64,000 nt of DNA, taken from NCBI RefSeq assembly GCF_958979055.1, contig NC_084894.1, positions 26,669,616 through 26,733,615 of the forward strand, in the 5' to 3' direction. The DNA comes from Alnus glutinosa. Lineage: Eukaryota; Streptophyta; Magnoliopsida; Fagales; Betulaceae. The notes beneath the pieces are model-generated. The model saw nothing but the letters and a program-made list of their open reading frames with translations. It did no database searches and was not told the origin of the DNA. Positions 22,301 to 32,100 of this stretch are shown piece by piece. The number at the start of each line of letters is the position of its first letter. Positions within the stretch are counted from its first letter, which is position 1. The position numbers and the translations under genes were made by a program.

Positions 22301-25300
22301 ATTATTTCATCTATACCGGTCATAATTCATACCTGACTGGTAACCAACTCAATAGTGACTGCAGTATTCTCCCAATTATAAATGCACTGAAGAGAGGTGT
22401 AAGAGTGGTGGAGCTTGATATGTGGCCAAATAACGACACAAAAGATGGTGTTCATGTTTATCATGGATGGTATGTGAATTATATCCTAACTCTGATTTTC
22501 TGCCATCATGACACTTGATAATAATCTCAATTGTAATACAAGAGCTTCTCGTCAATTATGTGTTCTCTCTCTCTCTCTCTCTCTGTGTTGGTGATTTCTT
22601 GACTGTGAAACTGAATGATTTATGATTTAACAGTTAGCTACTGCAAGTCTGCAAGGTGTGTTTGAAGGTTGCTCTGTTATTGGTTGTTTAGACAATTCAA
22701 TGTACTTTTCTTTTTTTTTTTTCTTTTTTTTTTTATGTATTTTTGAATATCTATTGTCCTTGGAAATTCGACTTGACATGTATACAACTTCAATTTCTAT
22801 AGTTTTCTCCTTGAGCATTTAGTTAAACCGTTACTTATCCCAAAAGCTTAAGCTAATAGGGAGGGACAAATTTAATAATTTAATTTTACTTTAACACTCC
22901 TTCACCTGTAAGCTCAAACTTCCTGTTAATTAGTGAAGCCCAATACGTAGAATATTTAATTGAAATAGGATGTAAATGACGAAGACAAGGTTCGAACTCA
23001 AAACCTTTGCTCTGATATCATGTTAAACTACCACTAATTCCAAAAACTTAAATTGATAGGAAGGGATGGATTTAATCATTTAATTTATATTCTAACATGG
23101 ACTGAGCCAATTAAGTGCAGGGAAAGTAGTAATTGTGGTTAAAAGTTATCGTCCTAGGCATTTCATCCTGGGGGAAGCCCAGAAAATGGATGTAAGAATA
23201 ATTTTTTTGGGACTAAAGGACTCAGAAAGGAGTAACTTGTCAGTATTCAAATGGAAGGTGACAGCTTTATCATCATTAAGATGGGTTAGAGGGGACTCTA
23301 AGTCCATGGAAACTTACAGATATCTTCCATGTTTTGTGAAATGGGTTGTAAATACTTGTAAGTGTCCTGGTTTCATTGATTCCTACCTTGATCAACTCCA
23401 AAGGTGCTATCGTAAATACTTTTATGCATGATAGTAAACTTCTGTTTTAAGAAACTGTAATTAGCGAAGAAATTCGTTGTTGACCCTGCAACAAACTTTA
23501 TCTTTGAGTATTAAGCTTTATACTAATGCATTTAGTACATTATCATCATAGAAAGGAATATCCTTTTTCTTAATTTATTGTCCATATAATTCTTATATGC
23601 TATTTAAAGATCAGATACCACTGCTAACTGGACTTGGGACCAGTAATAGCTGGTTATGGTCATAGCTTTCTGGCAATAATAATAAGATTATGTGCAGTGG
23701 AGAGAATCAATGAACATCTGACCATTTTCTTTTTGGGTCTTTTTATTTTTTGGTAAACTGTAGTTACTGGAAATTTGACTAAACTCTGCTCATTGTTCTT
23801 ATTCCTGGATTTCTTTTTTCTTTTTTATTTTTTTTTTCAAATCATGCCTGGATTTTGTCTAAAGCTTGCATTTATTAATGTAGGACACTGACAACCCCAG
23901 TGGAACTTATTGAATGCTTAAAATCCATTAGAGAGCATGCCTTTTCTGCATCACCATACCCTGTCATAATAACTCTTGAAGACCACCTTACCCCAGATCT
24001 CCAGGCTAAAGTAGCCCAGGTGATTTTTCAATATCTTCTATTTAGTAGAACCAATTAGCCACCATTCTTGTTTAGAATTATCTAACAATTGCATTCTTAT
24101 TTTTTAGATGATCACTCAAACATTTGAAGATATGTTGTTTCATCCTGAATCTGAAGGTTTAAAAGTGGTCCCTTCACCAGAAGAATTGATGTATCGGATT
24201 ATTATTTCCACCAAACCTCCAAAGGAATACCTTACAGCTAAAAGTAAGAAGGGAAACAGAGATAATTCACTGAAGGAAAAGGATTTTGATGAAGACGATG
24301 ATCATATGGTGCACTGAGAACTAAATTTACCACATATGAAATTTATTTCTACCTGATATCCCACCTTTTAGTTTTTTAATTTTATAAATTTTGGTCTATT
24401 TTCTTGCAGAGTGATAGTGATTCAAGTGAACCCGATCAAGATGATGAGGATAAGGAAGAATTTGATCATGAATCACATCCACCAGTTGCATGTACATACA
24501 AGAGTCTAATTGCCATTCATGCTGGAAAACCCAAGGGTGGTCTAAAGGAGGAATTAAAAGTTGAGGCTGACAAAGTTAGACGTCTTAGCTTGAGTGAACA
24601 AGCACTTGAAAAGGCTGTTTTATCTCATGGAATGGAAGTTGTAAGGTACTAATTAATTTTCTAGCCAGAAACTTTGAAGTAATGTTCTCATAGTACAACT
24701 ATATTTGAGGAATTCTGCTTTTGTTGGTTGTTTCTACAAAGTTTTCCAACACTGATGCTTGCAATTCCCATGTATATATAGATTTACACAGAGAAATTTC
24801 TTGAGGATTTACCCCAAGGGCACTCGATTTAACTCCTCCAACTACAACCCCCTAATTGGTTGGGCGCATGGAGCTCAAATGGTTGCATTTAATATGCAGG
24901 TTTGGTTCAGTTCATCTTTTTCTAATTGACCAAATAACAATGTAATTTAATGCAGGAAAGTTTTTTTGTTTTTTGTTTTTTTTTTCCTACTTTTTCGTTT
25001 TCGCCCAGTGTGTTTAGATGTTTAAACTTTATTTCATTCCTCAATTGATTGTTTGCTAATGTTGTGCTATCCTATAATGAGCATTAAGAAATGTCAGAAA
25101 GTTGCATGTGGTTAGATTGGAAGTGAGACATCGCGTATTGTCTTGAAGTGGTATTCCTTTTACAAGCTTTCTATTTTGAAGTCGCTTAGCCATTTAGTAC
25201 GTTGGTTAAGGTTTTCCTCACTTCCTCTATTCACAGCAGGATTGCCCTACTGTGAACGATTGAGATAAACACAAGAAAAAGAAAAGAACAGAAAAGAAAG

Positions 25301-27023
25301 AAAGAAAGTTCTCCAGTACTCTCGTTCTAAGGATCGTCTCATGTCGCCACTATAGGCTAGTATTTGGTCTCTAATTTCGTCATGGTATTCATGAACTGCA
25401 AATGACAGTGGCAATAATGTAAAGGAAAATTTTCTTTCAAAAAAACAATAATAATAATGTAGAGGAAATTAACATTTACTTAGTTTTTCTTGTTTCAATT
25501 AAGAGAAAACAGAACAAACAGATAAAGTTTTCCTAATAAAGTGAATAAATTTGAACTCAACTCATACAGAACTCTATTTTCTAAAATATAGGGATGAGAA
25601 GTCTCTTTAATAATGACTAGCATGCATATCTTAGTCTTTGAAGTAAATATTGTATTGCGGGATGTGGTTTGGGATGTCAAACATAGAATCCGTTGGAAAG
25701 GAAAATTCAGCAAGTCTGATGTGAATATTGCTCTTTGTGAAAGTTGGGGGCTTGATCTTGACATTCTGCATTGATAAGCCAGTTTGAGTTTTCTGCTATA
25801 TTGTTAGTAGTTAATCTTGGTAGATAGGTTGTTTGCTTCTTTCGGGTTGTAGTTGGGAAGTTGTTAGGTTGATTGTTTGTAATTGTGGGTGTTTCCTGTT
25901 GTTTCTACTGGTGTTCTAGCTGTACTGCTAGAAGTGAGGCTGTATTCTTTGTTGTGATCAATGAAAATAACTCATTCTTCCGAAAAAATATATTAGTCAT
26001 TGAAGTAGTTAAAACACCTAAGAGAAAAGAATTCCTGAAAGGAAAGTTAATATGCGAAGGATGAGTTGTAACATAGATTAATATTTGTTGAATTGAACTA
26101 TTTTCTATCGCCCTTCTAAGACCGGCCGCCATTGGTATTTTTTAATTGCAGGGACATGGTAAACATCTTTGGTTAATGCATGGGATGTTTAGATCCAACG
26201 GGGGTTGTGGTTATGTGAAAAAGCCTGATCTTCTAATGAATATGGGTCCAAATAGTCAGGTGTTTGATCCTAAAGCAAATTTGGAAGTAAAGAAGACCTT
26301 AAAGGTGAGCCCATTGTCAAAGTAAAGTCAGTTCTGCACTCTCTCGGTAACTTTTTCTTTTTTCTTAAGACTCTTAATTTTACCCGACAGGTGAAAGTGT
26401 ATATGGGAGATGGATGGAATTTGGATTTTAGTCAAACACACTTTGATAAGTTTTCGCCGCCAGATTTTTACACCAGGGTAAGTTTGTGGACCTTAGCTGT
26501 GTAATAAAATATTAATCTCATGATATAACACTCAAGTTTCAACTTCTAAGATTTTTTGGAATATAGAAATGTTTTGATGTTAACAAACATTATTCCAGCA
26601 AAGCCTGGAACTCACTATTTGCAGTTGGCAGCCAAACATGCACAGTGCACTGTGGTGTCTGAGCTCTGAGGCTTTTATTTTCCTAAATTCTTCTTGCATG
26701 AACTTGTCTTTGAATTTGTACGGCAGGTTGGCATAGCAGGAGTGCCAGCTGATAACATAATGAAGGAAACAAAGAAAATAGAGGATGACTGGACTCCTGT
26801 TTGGGATGAAGAGTTTACATTTCCATTGACTGTTCCTGAACTGGCTTTGCTTCGAGTTGAAGTGTACGAGTACGACATGTCCGCCGGGAAGGGCGATTTC
26901 GGTGGCCAAACTTGTTTGCCAGTTTGGGAATTGCGGCGAGGAATCCATGCAGTTCCCCTTTTTGATCGTAAAGGAGAGAAGTACAACTCTGTAAAGCTTC
27001 TTTTGCGATTTGAGTTTGTCTGA
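19337..27023 (+). CDS. PLC-1: phosphoinositide-specific phospholipase C
   Basis: Nine exons with GT-AG borders: 19337-19654, 22270-22469, 23884-24019, 24108-24308, 24410-24645, 24782-24899, 26152-26304, 26391-26477, 26727-27023; together 581 codons, the normal plant length. The enzyme cleaves phosphoinositides at the plasma membrane in a Ca2+-dependent way to give diacylglycerol and an inositol phosphate. The N-terminal EF-hand-like region is exon 1 ([11 protein letters not shown]). The X domain has all key residues: His124-Asn125 ([12 protein letters not shown]), Glu154 and Asp156 (VVELDMWPN), His171 (YHGWTLT) and Glu205 (IITLEDHL). An acidic linker (exons 4-5) precedes the Y domain ([18 protein letters not shown]) and the C2 domain (exons 8-9, [12 protein letters not shown]). 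Start: first ATG of the conserved N terminus. It differs clearly from the other three PLC genes and is perhaps a PLC4/PLC6-type paralogue. Intron 1 is 2.6 kb and repeat-filled. Confidence 0.93.
20360..21000. repeat. Dispersed GTGTCGGGTT repeat, several copies
   Basis: A unit of about 150-170 bp recurs three to four times. It contains ATATATAGGTCAA, CCCATTTAATTAAACGGGTCA and a closing GTGTTGGGTC-like segment. Single copies recur at about 46118-46283 and 55572-55740. No coding capacity. Confidence 0.6.
20438..20595. mobile_element. Long-TIR MITE inserted in a dispersed repeat
   Basis: A 158-bp element whose two halves are inverted repeats: the left arm has AGTGCTCACTCC...CAGTGAAAATCACTAT and the right arm AGTGATTTTCACTACT...GAGTGAGCACT in mirrored order. 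It is flanked by the 8-bp duplication TTAATTAA (20430-20437 and 20596-20603). It sits inside a copy of the GTGTCGGGTT dispersed repeat in intron 1 of PLC-1. Confidence 0.75.
21180..21610. repeat. Degenerate TTCGAAC-rich repeats in PLC-1 intron 1
   Basis: Loosely repeated segments rich in AGTTCGAACT and CCATTCCAAGTTCCGTTC motifs, with an irregular period of roughly 60-90 bp. It looks like an old minisatellite. Just upstream is a (CATA)n microsatellite near 21070-21095. Confidence 0.45.
22821..23097 (-). mobile_element. TRIM element in PLC-1 intron 2
   Basis: Two short direct repeats of about 76 bp (22821-22896 and 23021-23097), each ending TTTAACA or TCTAACA, enclose about 124 bp. On the minus strand the right LTR is followed at once by TGATATCAGAGC (23009-23020), a primer-binding site one base away from the initiator-tRNA-Met type. 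A purine-rich AGGTGAAGGAG lies before the left LTR. This is the layout of a terminal-repeat retrotransposon in miniature with no coding capacity. Related copies occur in the introns of the other PLC genes. Confidence 0.8.
25480..25995 (+). mobile_element. Possible LINE 3' fragment in PLC-1 intron 6
   Basis: The stretch ends GATCAATGAAAATAACTCATT followed by CTTCCGAAAAAA, which resembles a plant LINE 3' end. Coding similarity and a target-site duplication were not found, so this is tentative. Confidence 0.3.
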
Positions 27024-27191
27024 GCATAGATAGTTTCCTTCTTGTGTACTTATTTTGGTTGGGTTATATCCCTATCCAATGTCTGCTCTTTCCATGTAAT
27101 ATAGTCTTACTTTCAAGCTTACAAAGCTGTTACTCTCTACTGCTGTAATTGATTTGTGGATTCAAGGATCCACTTGAGTTTGTGTTCTTCA

Positions 27192-27197
27192 AATAAA
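27192..27197 (+). terminator. PLC-1 poly(A) signal
   Basis: AATAAA occurs 170 bp after the PLC-1 stop codon and is the first canonical polyadenylation signal downstream. Confidence 0.55.
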
Positions 27198-28280
27198 GCA
27201 GGATATTTGACCTTGTAGAAGAACTAACTAAAGAAAAGTATATATAACTGAACTGTATATTTATGTGATGATTCGCCTTTACACAAGGCGGACATATTTA
27301 TAATAGAATGAGACCGGTCCGAATAAGAAATACAACATTGATGAAATCAGAAAATTAATACATATCAAACTATACTGGAGAGTAAATCAATATATGATAC
27401 GGTCTATGAATGGCAAGTGATCTCAGTAGAATCATATTCTGATATCCTGCTAATAAGGTTAGTAGTGCAAATAAAAACCCACTTCAACTCGCTCATTCCG
27501 CCACTCCATTTTCAGCTCGGGCCTCCTCTTAGGCCCTCTCCTGCCCTATAGAGCAACCCTCCTCTAAACCTAGCCCTCTTGGGCTAGCCCATCCAGCTAG
27601 CACTCAAAAAGTCCCTCGTTCTCCCGACATCACCAAACACTCCAAAATATTAATTAGAGTAAAAAATGTTTTAATATAATTCAAGAATGTTAATTTTGGT
27701 TCCAAATAGAACAAAGTGATATTTTGAAACTTTTGAAAACATCTTGTGTGGGTCGAACGTTCGGAATCCAAACTTGAGAGCATTTAATTTAGCCACCTAA
27801 GCCCTTATGTGCATAGATGGAGTTCTTTAAATACTCACATTACGCCCAAACACTACATTGTCAACACCAACTCTTTAAAGGAGATTCTTTATCCATCATT
27901 TTCAGCCTACAAAAACCACAACACACTAATAATTGGAGAATTAACCCCCCATTATTTCTAATATTCTTCGTCTCTTCAGCTATTTTGACAGCTAAAGTAT
28001 CATCAAAATTGGCGAGTGAACAAACATGCTTACAATAATACTCATTAAGCTTCTACCACCGATCGACTAGCAACTTCTTCACTAATTTCTATCGCTTGTT
28101 AGATTTTTTCCTAGTATACTGTCGATGACAAAGTTTCTACTTGATGGTATTTTGCGACCTTTTCTCTTCTTTCTTTTTTCCCTTTTTCTTTTTTAATAAT
28201 AGGCTGTGTGTTTATGTATCTTAAGATACATGAACAAGCTTGTTTAGTGCTCCTGTTTTGTATTTGTTATGGTCCTACCT

Positions 28281-28326
<46 letters not shown>

Positions 28327-28886
28327 TGGGTGTGGGGTCAAAGAATAGTGGAATAGAAATGACTAATGAGTGATGAAGTGACCAGAAGAAATCATTGTAA
28401 TTAATAGTAATAATAAGATAATGTAAATAAAGATGATGATTCGTCAATATCATCTGTTGTCCCTATTTTTTTAACCCTTGGGGGCTTTTTGCTATTAATT
28501 ATTAATGAGAAATGACTCTTTTGTTAAAAAATAAAATAAATAAATAATAATGTCTATAATTTGATTTGATTACGCCTGCCACTTTCATACGCAGGTCCTC
28601 GATCTCTTTCACCTTTTTCTTGATGTTTTGGTTGAGTCACTTTGTGGGGGTGTCTCTGTCTCATGTTTGTCTGTTAGTGTCTTCCTCTTCTTAATTTTTC
28701 TTTTTCACTATTGAAATTTTGGTAATCTCTATCTGATATTCAAACTTTTTGACAGAAGGGGAGGCTCAAGACGTCAAGTGCTTTGATTGCTTGCAGGATC
28801 TTTTTATGTCGCCAAAAGTTGTGGACACCGAATCTATCACGTGGATTAAAAATAAATAAAAATCTATTCTTTAGTCGAGGCCTTCT

Positions 28887-28917
<31 letters not shown>

Positions 28918-29064
28918 CAATGAAATTGAACAAAAAGTGAACTTCTTAATTCCTATAGTGGCAAAAGAGTAATATTAAAATAAGAAAAAAATTCAAAGAT
29001 TAATAATTGACGTCAATATTATAAAATAATTATGTAGGGTACGTACGTATTTATGTCGACAGGT
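27198..29064. other. Intergenic DNA between PLC-1 and PLC-2
   Basis: Contains an A tract of about 38 bases at 28286-28323 that may be the tail of a retroposed fragment, and a (CT)n run at about 28889-28918. From about 28420 onward the sequence is duplicated upstream of PLC-4 (from about 57437), so it is part of the segmental duplication and probably includes distal promoter sequence. Confidence 0.5.
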
Positions 29065-29085
29065 CACCTTTCTTATACATCATGC
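29065..29085 (+). promoter_or_regulatory. Conserved proximal promoter block, PLC-2
   Basis: A 21-bp block, CACCTTTCTTRTACATCATGC in consensus (its first 20 bases here CACCTTTCTTATACATCATG), lies 90 bp upstream of the PLC-2 ATG. It is repeated before PLC-3 (48616-48636) and PLC-4 (58596-58616). The TTATACAT core may serve as the TATA element. Confidence 0.45.
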
Positions 29086-29175
29086 ACGACCCGGACACTT
29101 CAATCACTCTCCCTCCCCCATCCCATTATTCAAGCTTCAATCCTTCTGTTCTGGTGCCTATACACAATTAAAAAA

Positions 29176-32100
29176 ATGTCTAAGCAGCACTACAAGGTCT
29201 GCTTCTGTTTCAGGAGAATATTCAAGCTCAGGGCGGTTGAACCTCCGGAAGATGTAAAGAAAGTATTTGAACAGTACTCGGAGAATGGCATCATGACCAT
29301 TGATAAATTGCAAGAGTTCCTGATTCAGGTTCAAGGAGATCACAACGCTAGCAAGGACCATGCTCAGGCCATCTTCAACAGCCTCAAGCATCTCAACATC
29401 TTCCAGCGGAAGGGCCTCCATCTCGAAGCTTTCTTCCGATATCTTCTTGGCGATCTTAATTTCCCTCTCCATCCTCATGGGGTAATTAATCTTTATCTAC
29501 TTATATATTGTTGATGATATTTTTGAGCCGGGTGACGTGGTGTAATCAGAGACGTCCCTTCTTCTAGGCGTTGACCTGCAAAACAACAAAGACCCGCCGG
29601 GGGTGGCCGGCGGAGCCTCCTCCGACGATCAAGTCAGTCTAATATTTATATGAAGAGGGGAGACAGAGAGAGAGAGAGTTTGAGAGAATAATTGATTCTG
29701 CCTCTATAACTTTTTGTACTGCTTTTTATATCTCTGCATGCTAAATGTCCGTTTTACCCCTGTCAAGCATGATATTCCATGTAAAGTCTAATATCATGTC
29801 TGACCGGATTGGAGGGGACAGATATTTCCCCAACAATTACCCCCCAATTCTCCTATCTTTATTATAAAGGTAGAGAGAATTTACCCAATGGAGCCTCTAT
29901 TATCCGACCAATCCCACCGGCCATTCTTCATCCAATCCACGTAGTGCTCTCCTCGGACCCCGGGAAAACTCAAGCGTTTCCTCTACTGCCGCACTACGCG
30001 GCTCCAAGCCATTTATGGCAGGCAATTGAGAATTTATCTCCGTCATAAATTCACCATCAGTTAGGCGTACCTAACACCCCGTAAATCGTGCATGCAATGA
30101 TCACTATTGTTTTTCTATATATTCGCACTTTCCTTCGCTGGAATGTCATTGGCCTTGAGAGTGCCCATTTGAGTAGATCTTCCTTTCTTTTTATTCCTGG
30201 TGCGGTTCTCATGACTGGGCATATTCACCAATTCGTCATGGATGGCCATGTAGTATTCACTCTCCACGACGGTTTTACTGAATGTGTGATCTCCGGCTTT
30301 AGACAGACAAGGGTGTGCGACCCCGGCTTTACGCCAACCTGTTCCTGTCCAGCCTACAGGAACTGTGCAGCACCCAAATTTTTCCCAAACAGCTCATGGG
30401 AGCCCAACTGTTCAAGCCGTGCCTGGAATTTGCGCGGATGATCCCTTCAAGATTCTCGGGCAATTCCTCTTCGTTGTATTAGGATTACTTGTAATCAAAT
30501 GACTACCTCGCATAATATTCTTTCAGGGTTGTCTATTCTCTTCGTCTTCATGTACGTGTGCCTTCTGAGTACATCTAATAAAATCTTCTTCTTTGACAAA
30601 AGTTACGCACTTACGACGTGAATTCCAAATTAATCTCTAATAATTTCCTCGGATGACCACCGAAATGGATGTCTCATAAATCGTAAAATTATGCCCGCAC
30701 AACATCATGCCAGGCATTAGCATTATGCTTCCCTGGACAATGGTTCCGACGGCATTTTAACGTATCCACCGTTCCCAAAAGTCGGAAACCTTTCGTCGGA
30801 CTATTAATTTCTTTTGGTAGATGGATGCCCGTTAACCGGCACGCCTGAAGTTCGGGGACTGCTAGAGGCGCAGTTGCCCTTTCCATTTCTTCAAAGAAGA
30901 GGTAATCACCCCAATTTCCCCATTCGACTTCCGAGTCGTTAGACTGGAAATTTCTCGTCCTTGATATAACCCCAAGCATGGATAGCTCCCGATGACAGAC
31001 GAGCTGCCATAATTATTTCTGTCTTTAATATCGGCAAATTAACCAGTGTCAACTCCGGCTGCCATCACCCCATGTCCAAGACATTGGACATTTCTCATCA
31101 CCTCCCTGGTCCTCTACCAGGAGGGGAGATCCATTGTCCGAGATCGGACTTTTCTCATCACCCCTCTGTCCTCTACCGAGAGGGGTGGTTCTTTGTCCAA
31201 AATTGGACTTTTCTCCTCACCTCCCTGGTCCTCTACCAGGAGGGGAGATCCTTTGTCCGAGATCGGACTCTTTTCATCACCCCCCCTGTCCTCTACCGAG
31301 GGGGGTGGTCCATTGTCCGAGATCGGACTTTCCTCATCACCCCCCTGTCCTCTACCCAGGGGGGTGGCTCTTTGTCCAAAATTGGACTTTTCTCCTCACC
31401 TCCCTGGTCCTCTACCAGGAGGGGAGATCCTTTGTCCGAGATCGGACTTTTCTCATCACCCCTCTGTCCTCTACCGAGAGGGGTGGTCCATTGTCCGAGA
31501 TCGGACTTTCCTCATCACCCCCCTGTCCTCTACCCAGGGGGGTGGCTCTTTGTCCAAAATTGGACTTTTCTCCTCACCTCCCTGGTCCTCTACCAGGAGG
31601 GGAGATCCTTTGTCCGAGATTGGACTTTTTTCATCACCCCCCTGTCCTCTACCGAGGGGGGTGGTCCATTGTCCGAGATCGGACTTTTTCATCACCCCCC
31701 TGTCCTCTACCAAGAGGGGTGGTCCTTTGTCCAAAATTGGACTTTTCTCCTCACCTCCCTGGTCCTCTACCAGGAGGGGAGATCCATTGTCCGAGATTGG
31801 ACTTTTTTCATCACCCCCCTGTCCTCTATCGAGGGGGGTGGTCCATTGTCCGAGATCGGACTTTCCTCATCACCCCCCTGTCCTCTACCAAGAGGGGTGG
31901 TTCTTTGTCCAAAATTGGACTTTTTACGAGGTTATTACTCCTCTCCCGATTTTTTAACGAGGTTATTACTCCTCTCCCGATTTTTTAACGAGGTTATTAC
32001 TCCTCTCCCGATTTTTTAACGAGGTTATTACTCCTCTTCCTTTAATCTTTCCTCATCACCCCCCTGTCCTCTACCCAGGGGGGTGGCTCTTTGTCCAAAA

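Noticed and set aside
23135..23431. 98-codon frame in PLC-1 intron 2
   Set aside because: Lies wholly within an intron defined by consistent phases. No recognisable domain.
29158..29478. Antisense open frame of about 106 codons opposite PLC exon 1, also seen in PLC-3 and PLC-4
   Set aside because: Its conservation is explained by the sense coding exon of duplicated genes. No independent start or regulatory evidence.
31046..32019. Three overlapping proline-rich open frames of about 280-315 codons
   Set aside because: They come from a stop-free tandem repeat read in every frame. No family, no codon bias and repeat-unit indels; not genes.
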